Assembly: GCA_019242435.1 (NCBI GenBank)
Contig: JAFAVN010000254.1
Span: 1-5,448, forward strand
Reading direction: 5' to 3'
From: Verrucomicrobiota bacterium
GTDB lineage: Bacteria > Verrucomicrobiota > Verrucomicrobiia > Chthoniobacterales > JAFAMB01
DNA length: 5,448 nt
A program made the translations under genes and the position numbers. Below the pieces are notes generated by a model. The model saw only the letters and a program-made list of their open reading frames with translations. It ran no database searches and was not told the DNA's origin. Below are positions 1-4,798 of this stretch, in pieces; within the stretch, counting starts at the first letter, position 1; each line of letters opens with the position of its first letter.

Positions 1-138
1 GGAGCCGCCCGTTTCGGCACGTGCCTTTTCGAATGGCGTCAATCAAAGAAGAGGCCGCGTATGAAAGGGCTGAAGCGGCTCCCCTCCAGGGCGCCGGGGT
101 TAGCAGGTGCGAACGCCCACGCAAACGCCGAACACACC
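1..138. other. Repeat-bearing non-coding DNA downstream of the importer
   Basis: No gene is supported in the 138 nt after the ATPase stop. It holds an 11-nt match (AAACGCCGAAC, 123-133) to heptamer array B, probably a degenerate relative of that array, and the 18-nt repeat at 73-90. It also has a 10-nt palindrome GGCACGTGCC (16-25) and a weak inverted repeat GCCGC (54-58) / GCGGC (75-79). The last is followed in the minus direction by a pyrimidine-rich CTCTTCTTT, a poor terminator candidate. Confidence 0.45.
73..90. repeat. 18-nt exact direct repeat of the 4718-4735 palindrome arm
   Basis: AAGCGGCTCCCCTCCAGG occurs here and at 4718-4735 in the same orientation. Inside it, GCGGCTCC (75-82) is the reverse complement of GGAGCCGC at the very left edge of the window (1-8), so this copy may belong to a larger palindrome cut by the window boundary. 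Both copies lie in intergenic DNA. Confidence 0.7.
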
Positions 139-909
139 CTAGCCCCAGCGGCTTCCCGAAAGAAACTGCGCCAACCGCCGGCTCTTCGGCTGATCGATAA
201 CCTCTTCCGGGGGGCCTTCCTCTTCGATCTTCCCTTGATTCAGATAAATAACTCGATCCGACACATGACGCGCAAAATTGATCTCATGCGTGACGATAAT
301 CATTGTCCGCCCCTCATTGGCCAGTTGCTGGATCACTTTCAACACTTCGCCAACTAATTCTGGGTCCAGTGCTGAGGTCGGCTCATCAAATAACATGACC
401 TCGGGTTCCATGGTAAGCGCTCTGGCGATCGCCACGCGCTGCTGTTGTCCGCCCGAGATTTGGGCTGGATACATGCGCTCTAATTGCTCACTGAGTCCGA
501 CCTTTGCCAAGTTCAGCTTTGCCTTTTCGATTGCCTCTGCCCTGGGCGTCTTTAGAACGTGCACGGGCGCTTCGATTACGTTTTGCAGCACGTTCAGGTG
601 TGACCAAAGATTAAAGCTTTGAAATACCATCGAGACCTTGGTTCGCAGCTGCTGTAATTGACGGCGGTCGGCGGCCCGCAGTTGACCATGTTTGTCCGGA
701 CGCAGCTCGATCTTTTCGTCATCCAGCCAGATCGATCCGGCATTCGGTTGTTCCAGGAGATTAATACACCGCAAAAGAGTGCTCTTGCCCGAGCCGCTCG
801 CCCCAAGAATACTGATCACTTCGCCTGGCCGAGCCGCCAAGCTAACTCCATTCAATACTGGAGTTCGCCCGTAACGCTTGTGAATATCCTCAACGGCTAA
901 TTTGTTCAT
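139..909 (-). CDS. hisP: Polar/basic amino acid ABC importer, ATP-binding subunit (HisP type)
   Basis: ATPase of a polar amino acid importer; a dimer on the cytoplasmic face hydrolyses ATP to power uptake through the HisQ/HisM-type permeases. The 256-residue product has every ABC landmark: A-loop Tyr13, Walker A GASGSGKST (36-44), Q-loop Gln97 in VFQSFNLWSH, signature ISGGQQQR (151-158), Walker B VMLFDEP with Glu176, D-loop SALD (179-182) and H-loop His208. The insert around residues 66-90 (ELRPDKHGQL and following) and the phrase LDPELVGEVL are characteristic of HisP as I recall it, whose usual length is about 257. It is the last gene of the importer cluster, 70 nt after the second permease, and ATG is the natural start with only a poor Shine-Dalgarno. 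The stop is TAG. Family assignment is very secure; the ligand (His versus Lys/Arg/Orn) cannot be read from the ATPase. Confidence 0.96.
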   Translation of the reverse strand: MNKLAVEDIHKRYGRTPVLNGVSLAARPGEVISILGASGSGKSTLLRCINLLEQPNAGSIWLDDEKIELRPDKHGQLRAADRRQLQQLRTKVSMVFQSFNLWSHLNVLQNVIEAPVHVLKTPRAEAIEKAKLNLAKVGLSEQLERMYPAQISGGQQQRVAIARALTMEPEVMLFDEPTSALDPELVGEVLKVIQQLANEGRTMIIVTHEINFARHVSDRVIYLNQGKIEEEGPPEEVIDQPKSRRLAQFLSGSRWG

Positions 910-979
910 TCAAATCTGGCCTGTCCAACGCAGCTTTGCATCCGCGCCCTTCGAACCTCTGTCAATGAAGGAAGTCAAA

Positions 980-1690
980 TCATTGCGATGGCGATAAATG
1001 CATTAGCCATTTCTGTTCCGCTTTACGGAATAGCCAGATCAGCATAAAACAAATCGCCGCGTAAAGTACTGCGGCAATCCCGAACGCCACAAACGGCAAG
1101 TAATAGTCCGCATTCGCGTCCCGAGCCACTTTCAAAATATCGGACACGGTTGCTGCCGACGCCAGACTAGTGGCGTGTAACATCAAGATCACTTCATTGC
1201 TATAAGCAGGAAGTGCGCGGCGTAATGCAGAGGGCAAAATGATTCTACGATACAAACTCACGCCGGCCAGACCGAGCGAGCGCGCCGCCTCGACTTCACC
1301 ACGCGGGGTGGCGCGAACAGCGCCGGCGAGCAACTCTGTGGTGTAAGCACAGGTATTCAGAGTAAAGGCGAGTATCGTGCAGTTCAGTGCGTCCCGGAAA
1401 AAGGAGCTTATCCCCGGCGTGTTCCTCACCATGTCTAAACTGTAAATGCCGGAATAGATAATCAGGAGCTGCACGTAAAGCGGCGTACCTCGAAATACGA
1501 AGGTGTAGATGCGGATGGGCCAGCGGACCCATGACGGACCGGTAACCCGGCCGACGGCCGCAGGTAATGCTAATACAAAACCGATCGCGCAAGAGATAAC
1601 CGTCAACCAGAGTGTCATTGCCAGGCCCGAAATATGGTTCGGTGACCCCCATAGAAACGGCTGCCAATATTGCTTGATCAGGTCGATCAT
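980..1690 (-). CDS. hisM: Polar/basic amino acid ABC importer, permease subunit (HisM type)
   Basis: Inner-membrane permease that forms the translocation channel together with the upstream HisQ-type subunit. The start is the ATG at 1690, which overlaps the upstream TGA as ATGA and gives 236 residues (MIDLIKQYWQPFLWG...), the same beginning and about the same length as E. coli HisM (about 238). The frame stays open 45 codons further upstream, but that stretch lies inside hisQ and is not membrane-like. Evidence: several hydrophobic segments, the motif FRGTPLYVQLL (66-76), the conserved LNTCAYTTE (111-119), a canonical EAA loop for ATPase contact (E134-A-A, G140, I150, L152, P153) and PAYSNEVILMLH (161-172). 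The ATGA overlap suggests translational coupling, as expected for 1:1 heteromeric permeases. The stop is TGA. Confidence 0.95.
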   Translation of the reverse strand: MIDLIKQYWQPFLWGSPNHISGLAMTLWLTVISCAIGFVLALPAAVGRVTGPSWVRWPIRIYTFVFRGTPLYVQLLIIYSGIYSLDMVRNTPGISSFFRDALNCTILAFTLNTCAYTTELLAGAVRATPRGEVEAARSLGLAGVSLYRRIILPSALRRALPAYSNEVILMLHATSLASAATVSDILKVARDANADYYLPFVAFGIAAVLYAAICFMLIWLFRKAEQKWLMHLSPSQ

Positions 1691-2385
1691 TGAGATAACC
1701 GCTCGAAGCCCGCTGCGTACCGTTTTTCCAGGTACGCGAATACAAAATTCGAAAGAGTGGTTAACAACAGATACAACAAAGCCACCATCGTTAGATAAAA
1801 AAGGACCTGACCTCCGCCCGGCCAACTCGACCCCTTAATCGCAGCCTCTGCGGCGTAGATCACTTCATGGAGACCGATAATCGAGACTAGTGCGGTAGCT
1901 TTCAGAATGACTTGCCAATTATTACTGATGCCGGGTAACGCGAATCGCATCATCTGTGGAAACAGAATGCGCCAGAATACCTGCCAGCGGTTCAGTCCAA
2001 ACGCCGCAGCAGCCTCCAATTGTCCGCGCGGAACAGCCTTCACCGCACCGCGCAGGGTTTCAGTAAAATATGCGCCATAAATAAAACCCAGAACCGAGAC
2101 CCCGGCCAGGAAAGGATCAATCTCTATCTGCGGTTGGTCCAAGGCATCCGTTATGAGGTTCACCCAATTCTGGACGCTGTAATACAGCAGAAGCATCAGG
2201 ACCAAGTCCGGAACCGCTCGGATCGAGGTAGTGTAGGCAGTGCCCAACATCGCCAGCCAGCGCTTGGAAGAGAGCCGGGCTGCTGCTCCGGCCAGGCCCA
2301 GGCCGAAAGCAAGTAAGAGAGAAAGAGTCGCTAACTCAATGGTTACAACCGTTCCGGCGATCAGCTGTTGCAGGTAGCCGTTCAC
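1687..2385 (-). CDS. hisQ: Polar/basic amino acid ABC importer, permease subunit (HisQ type)
   Basis: Partner permease of the HisM-type protein in the inner membrane. The product is 232 residues with hydrophobic segments near 12-35, 58-77, 92-112, 155-175 and 193-218. It carries the pore motif IRAVPDLVLMLLLYY (55-69), FIYGAYFTETLRGA (101-114), an EAA loop (E124-A-A, G130, I140, P143) and the HisQ-like block LPGISNNWQVILKATALVS (150-168). The start codon is GTG at 2385, supported by matching the usual HisQ N-terminus. In this frame there is an upstream TAA at 2500-2502 and no ATG or TTG between it and 2385. No Shine-Dalgarno is visible; the upstream sequence is CCCCAACCA, close to a heptamer repeat array. 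It overlaps hisM by 4 nt and lies 195 nt after the binding protein gene. Confidence 0.95.
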   Translation of the reverse strand: MNGYLQQLIAGTVVTIELATLSLLLAFGLGLAGAAARLSSKRWLAMLGTAYTTSIRAVPDLVLMLLLYYSVQNWVNLITDALDQPQIEIDPFLAGVSVLGFIYGAYFTETLRGAVKAVPRGQLEAAAAFGLNRWQVFWRILFPQMMRFALPGISNNWQVILKATALVSIIGLHEVIYAAEAAIKGSSWPGGGQVLFYLTMVALLYLLLTTLSNFVFAYLEKRYAAGFERLSQ

Positions 2386-2400
2386 TGGTTGGGGTCTGGC

Positions 2401-2436
2401 GTTCGGCGTTCGGCGCTCGGCGCTCGGCGTTCGGCG
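2401..2436 (+). repeat. Heptamer tandem array A (5 x GTTCGGC-like)
   Basis: Five contiguous 7-nt units read on the plus strand as GTTCGGC, GTTCGGC, GCTCGGC, GCTCGGC, GTTCGGC, plus one extra G. It begins 15 nt upstream of the hisQ GTG start. It is inverted relative to the array at 2542-2576, and the two could form the arms of a long hairpin in the mRNA. Period 7 is not a codon multiple, so any coding appearance here, such as repeated R-S-A-F-G-V-W-like peptides, is spurious. Confidence 0.9.
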
Positions 2437-2452
2437 AAAACACCTGAATGGC

Positions 2453-2472
2453 CACCGCCGGAAAAGGCGGTG
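2453..2472 (-). other. Hairpin in the binding protein-permease gap
   Basis: Perfect 7-bp inverted repeat CACCGCC (2453-2459) and GGCGGTG (2466-2472) with a 6-nt loop GGAAAA. It lies inside the 105-nt interval between the two heptamer arrays. A competing inverted repeat AAACACC (2438-2444) / GGTGTTT (2469-2475) shares part of the right arm, so two alternative folds exist. No U-tract follows in the operon direction, so it is not a standard terminator. It might attenuate or punctuate expression between the abundant binding protein and the permeases; this is inference. Confidence 0.55.
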
Positions 2473-2541
2473 TTTAGAGCCCCGATCACGTGCCCCTGAT
2501 TAAATACGTCCCGGAAATCAACCCAGCCCCGAGCGTTAAAT

Positions 2542-2576
2542 GCCGAACGCCAAACCCCAAACGCCGAACGCCAAAC
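2542..2576 (-). repeat. Heptamer tandem array B, inverted copy (5 x GTTTGGC/GTTCGGC-like)
   Basis: Five 7-nt units, on the plus strand GCCGAAC, GCCAAAC, CCCAAAC, GCCGAAC, GCCAAAC; read on the minus strand they are the same GTTYGGC family as array A. It lies 4 nt beyond the TAG stop of the binding protein gene. In minus-strand RNA it pairs with array A over 34 of 35 positions including G-U pairs. A role in protecting or processing the upstream mRNA 3' end is inference. Confidence 0.88.
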
Positions 2577-2580
2577 AGGC

Positions 2581-3360
2581 CTACTTAGGAGTGATATCAA
2601 AGTCGAAATATTTCTTTTCCAGCGCTTGATACGTCCCGTCTTGCCGGATCTCCTTTAGGGCTTGGTTCAGCGCGTTTCTCAAATCCTGATCCGATTTCCG
2701 CAGGCCGATGGCAGCGCCGGTACCTAAGATTTCATTATCCTCTACTTCGGGACCTGCAAATGCGAATCCCTGTCCCTGCGGGGTACTGAGAAAGCCTTTC
2801 TGTGCCTGGACCTCATCCTGTAAAGACGCGTCTAACCTACCGGATCTCAGATCAGCATAGACCTGGTCTTGATTCTGATAAGAAACCAGGTTGACACCTT
2901 TTGGCTCCCAGTACGTTTTTGCATAGATTTCTTGAACGGTGCCTTGCTCCACCCCGACCGTTTTCCCTTTGAGCGATTCCGGAGTCGGCTGCAAATTCGA
3001 ACCGGTCTTGGCGACCATGCGGGTTGGCGTAACAAACAGAAGATCGGTAAAATCAATCTGGCGTTTACGCTTTTCGGTCACGGCCATCGAAGAAAGGACG
3101 CCATCTATTTTTCTGGCCTGCAAAGCTGGAATCATCCCATCGAAATCGTTTTCCACCCAAACGCATTTCGCTCCCAGTTTCGCGCAGAGCGCTTTGCCCA
3201 GGTCAATATCGAATCCGACTAAATCGCCACTAGGCGACTTTGACTCGAACGGCGCATAGCTTGCGTCTACCCCGAATCGTATGACCTTCCAATCCTTCGC
3301 AGCCGCTACCGAGTGCAACAGAAAAAATACCAGTGATAATAAACCGAGACTCTTTTTCAT
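2581..3360 (-). CDS. hisJ: Periplasmic basic amino acid-binding protein (HisJ/ArgT type, SBP family 3)
   Basis: Periplasmic receptor delivering a polar amino acid to the HisQMP-type complex. The ATG at 3360 gives 259 residues (HisJ/ArgT precursors are about 260). It has a signal peptide: Lys2-Lys3, a hydrophobic core at 5-18, and probable cleavage after Ala21 (A-A-A before KDW). There is no lipobox cysteine, so it should be soluble. The frame is open 141 codons further upstream, but that stretch is low-complexity intergenic DNA and would bury the signal peptide. Family marks: GVDASYAPFES (30-40), GDLVGFDIDL (45-54), SSMAVTEKRK (90-99), VGVEQGTVQE (135-144), QDEV (181-184) and the C-terminal KKYFDFDI. 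Cys59 and Cys66 correspond to the HisJ disulfide. Phe73 matches the Phe of LAO-binding protein where HisJ has Leu, so Lys/Arg/Orn is a plausible ligand; argT would be an equally fair symbol. The stop is TAG, followed within 4 nt by a repeat array. Confidence 0.94.
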   Translation of the reverse strand: MKKSLGLLSLVFFLLHSVAAAKDWKVIRFGVDASYAPFESKSPSGDLVGFDIDLGKALCAKLGAKCVWVENDFDGMIPALQARKIDGVLSSMAVTEKRKRQIDFTDLLFVTPTRMVAKTGSNLQPTPESLKGKTVGVEQGTVQEIYAKTYWEPKGVNLVSYQNQDQVYADLRSGRLDASLQDEVQAQKGFLSTPQGQGFAFAGPEVEDNEILGTGAAIGLRKSDQDLRNALNQALKEIRQDGTYQALEKKYFDFDITPK

Positions 3361-3376
3361 GAAAATCGCTCTGGGA

Positions 3377-3404
3377 GTTATAGGAAACCAGAGCAGCTTT
3401 TGAA
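3377..3404 (-). promoter_or_regulatory. Candidate sigma70-type promoter for the amino acid importer
   Basis: On the minus strand, TTCAAA (plus 3399-3404; four of six to TTGACA), a 16-nt spacer, then TATAAC (plus 3377-3382; five of six to TATAAT). Transcription would start about 10 nt before the binding protein ATG at 3360, leaving a very short leader with no clear Shine-Dalgarno. If this is the only promoter, the structured segment further upstream would not be in the mRNA. Confidence 0.35.
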
Positions 3405-3484
3405 GCCGAACTATTAGCGCCACGCTCGAGAATAGCAATTCCGGGTTGTAAGAATGGACAACGCGCTGACAAATATGCTGCGAA

Positions 3485-3579
3485 GCGCTGGTCGATTGGA
3501 GGGATCGAGTCCTCGCGATGCGCTTTACGGGACAGCGGATTCTTAAAACGGATTGCGAGGGACGCGGTCTCTCCAGCGC
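3485..3579 (-). other. Structured segment upstream of the binding protein gene
   Basis: A 95-nt segment is closed by a perfect 7-bp inverted repeat GCGCTGG (3485-3491) / CCAGCGC (3573-3579). Nested inside are GTCCTCGC (3509-3516) paired to 3555-3563 with a single bulged base, and CGCT (3521-3524) / AGCG (3534-3537). In the operon direction it ends 125 nt before the start codon. It could be a leader RNA fold or a dispersed palindromic element. I do not recognise a lysine riboswitch or another known class. The rest of the 269-nt gap holds a promoter candidate and no gene. Confidence 0.35.
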
Positions 3580-3614
3580 CCCGCGTGTTAGCGTCTTGTC
3601 CTTTAAAACACCGG

Positions 3615-3649
3615 CAGCCCAATCGCCAATCACCGCTGACCGATCACCG
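3615..3649 (-). repeat. Heptamer array C overlapping the ribokinase stop codon
   Basis: On the plus strand the units are CAGCCCA, ATCGCCA, ATCACCG, CTGACCG, ATCACCG, all in register with period 7. On the minus strand they read as CGGTGAT/CGGTCAG/TGGCGAT. The array differs in sequence from the GTTCGGC family but has the same period. The ribokinase stop (3630-3632) and its last few sense codons lie within it. Confidence 0.75.
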
Positions 3650-4550
3650 CCCCATCTACTTCGTCCCGAAACGGCATCCCGTCCTGCGCGCCTGGACGAG
3701 TCGTTGCCAGCGAAGCGGCCCTGCATGCCCGAGCTACTGCATCTGCCAGACTCAACCTTTCGGCTAACCCCACCCCAAGCCACCCCACAAAACAGTCACC
3801 GGCTCCGGTAGTGTCGACCGGTGTAACCTTGGGGGCGCCAATATGCGTGACTTCGCCGCCATCAGAAAAAGTGACTCCTTCAGCTCCCAAGGTGACCACC
3901 ACGGCCCGGCATCCTTGCGCTAGAAACCAGGCAATCGCCTTTTCGATCTCTTCTTCACCGCTAAAGCTGCGGGCTTCATGTTCGTTCACCACCATCGCGT
4001 AAACGCTTTCATATATCGGTTTAGCCAGGGGACGGGCCGGCGCCGGATTCAGGATGAATCGTTTGCCCAATTCACGGCAAAGCTGCGCCGCCGCTTCAAC
4101 GGCCTCGTCCCGAATTTCCAGCTGAGAAATAACCACGTCCGAGTTCTCGAAAGGCGACCGGGCGGCCGAGATCATAGCCGAATCCACGGCCTCATTGGCT
4201 GATTTAGCTACTGCTATAAGATTATCTCGCGTAACCCCATCAACCAAAATAAGCGCGACACCACTTGGTGCGTCCGTAACCGATTTGAAGCAGTCGACGT
4301 TAATTCCTTCTTTGATCAGACGCTCTCGAGCTGCCTGCCCAAAACTATCCGCCCCATACGCCCCGAGAAAAACCACATCTGCGCCCGCCCTTGCCGCTGC
4401 TACTGCTTGATTCGCACCTTTTCCCCCACCGAACATTTTGAACTCGCCGCCCAAGACGGTCTCTCCGGGTTTCGGCAATCGATTACAGAAAACCACCAGA
4501 TCGGTATTAGATGACCCAACCACAAGTACGCGAGGTTTATGAGGAGCCAT
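3630..4550 (-). CDS. rbsK: Ribokinase (PfkB family carbohydrate kinase)
   Basis: Cytoplasmic sugar kinase, most likely phosphorylating D-ribose to ribose 5-phosphate with ATP. The product has 306 residues (E. coli RbsK has 309). Visible marks: sugar-binding Asn15 and Asp17 in GSSNTDLVV, PfkB signature 1 around GGGKGANQAVAAARAGA (41-57), QLE with Glu145, NPAPA (168-172), VNEHEA (188-193), nucleotide-binding TLGAEG (220-225) and signature 2 DTTGAGDCF (246-254) with catalytic base Asp252. GGKGANQ and NPAPA point to ribokinase rather than fructokinase or adenosine kinase. The start is ATG at 4550 with no Shine-Dalgarno (upstream ACTTTTTACCTA). The last codons (V-I-G-Q-R, stop TGA) lie within a period-7 repeat. 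There are no ribose transporter, RbsD or regulator neighbours here, so it is probably a stand-alone gene serving ribose or nucleoside salvage. Another related pentose substrate is possible. Confidence 0.93.
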   Translation of the reverse strand: MAPHKPRVLVVGSSNTDLVVFCNRLPKPGETVLGGEFKMFGGGKGANQAVAAARAGADVVFLGAYGADSFGQAARERLIKEGINVDCFKSVTDAPSGVALILVDGVTRDNLIAVAKSANEAVDSAMISAARSPFENSDVVISQLEIRDEAVEAAAQLCRELGKRFILNPAPARPLAKPIYESVYAMVVNEHEARSFSGEEEIEKAIAWFLAQGCRAVVVTLGAEGVTFSDGGEVTHIGAPKVTPVDTTGAGDCFVGWLGVGLAERLSLADAVARACRAASLATTRPGAQDGMPFRDEVDGAVIGQR

Positions 4551-4572
4551 TAGGTAAAAAGTGAATGAATCG

Positions 4573-4578
4573 AGTATA
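4573..4578 (-). promoter_or_regulatory. Candidate -10 element for the ribokinase gene
   Basis: TATACT on the minus strand (five of six to TATAAT), about 23 nt ahead of the ATG at 4550. No convincing -35 hexamer sits 16-18 nt further upstream; the sequence there is TGGGAG. The short leader has no Shine-Dalgarno. Weak evidence. Confidence 0.22.
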
Positions 4579-4670
4579 GAAGCCGGACCAACGTTCTCCC
4601 AGCAAAAGATTTGTAGAGGGTTGCCTTACCGATGATGGCAGGATGTCAACATAGGGAAGATCGGCACCGG

Positions 4671-4687
4671 CTTTTACATCGTAAAAG
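4671..4687. other. Perfect short hairpin CTTTTAC-ATC-GTAAAAG
   Basis: Two perfect 7-nt arms (4671-4677 and 4681-4687) around a 3-nt loop, about 110 nt past the ccsA stop and immediately beside the REP-like palindrome. It is AT-rich and lacks a following U-tract in either direction, so terminator function is doubtful. It may be part of the same mobile or dispersed repeat unit. Confidence 0.5.
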
Positions 4688-4692
4688 GTTCG

Positions 4693-4735
4693 CCTGCCGG
4701 GGAGCTCGCGTCCTACAAAGCGGCTCCCCTCCAGG
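4693..4735. repeat. REP-like imperfect palindrome between ccsA and the ribokinase
   Basis: Arms CCTG (4693-4696) / CAGG (4732-4735) and GGGGAGC (4699-4705) / GCTCCCC (4723-4729), separated by a 2x2 internal mismatch, with a 17-nt loop. Size and architecture resemble bacterial repetitive extragenic palindromes. The right arm (4718-4735) recurs exactly at 73-90, in the gap after the ATPase gene, which supports a dispersed repeat family. No RAYT-type transposase is in this window. Confidence 0.65.
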
Positions 4736-4758
4736 TGCTGGTCATTCGGCCGCCCATT

Positions 4759-4786
4759 CTGCTATCTGCTATTTGCTATTTGCTAT
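4759..4786 (+). repeat. Heptamer array D downstream of ccsA (4 x CTGCTAT/TTGCTAT)
   Basis: Four exact-length 7-nt units: CTGCTAT, CTGCTAT, TTGCTAT, TTGCTAT. It begins 12 nt past the ccsA stop codon in the direction of transcription. It has a third, AT-richer sequence but the same 7-nt period as the other arrays in this window. Confidence 0.9.
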
Positions 4787-4798
4787 TCCCGGCGAGCC

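Noticed and set aside
45..80. Rho-independent terminator after the ATPase gene
   Set aside because: The stem is only 5-6 bp with a 16-nt loop, and the following tract is pyrimidine-rich rather than U-rich.
61..357. Plus-strand frames opposite the genes, such as the one starting at 61
   Set aside because: They are antisense shadows of the minus-strand genes with no recognisable domain, and the minus-strand families are unambiguous.
1691..1825. 45-codon N-terminal extension of the HisM-type permease
   Set aside because: It lies inside hisQ. The ATGA start-stop overlap and the length match to HisM favour 1690.
2401..2576. CRISPR-like repeats
   Set aside because: Units are 7 nt, contiguous and without spacers, and the two arrays are inverted; this is a simple tandem repeat.
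2382..2600. 72-codon minus-strand frame rich in W-R-S-A-F-G-V
   Set aside because: Its periodicity comes from translating 7-nt repeats. It has no family features and spans the inverted arrays.
3492..3530. T-loop-like GGACTCGATCC on the minus strand, possible tRNA
   Set aside because: The flanking bases do not form a 5-bp T-stem, and no anticodon or acceptor arms can be assembled.
3361..3783. 141-codon N-terminal extension of the binding protein frame
   Set aside because: It runs through the ribokinase 3' end and repeat DNA, and a proper signal peptide begins at the ATG at 3360, giving the usual family length.
4644..4649. Perfect -35 hexamer TTGACA on the minus strand upstream of the ribokinase
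   Set aside because: No acceptable -10 sequence at 15-19 nt spacing; the best is TAAGGC at 15 nt.
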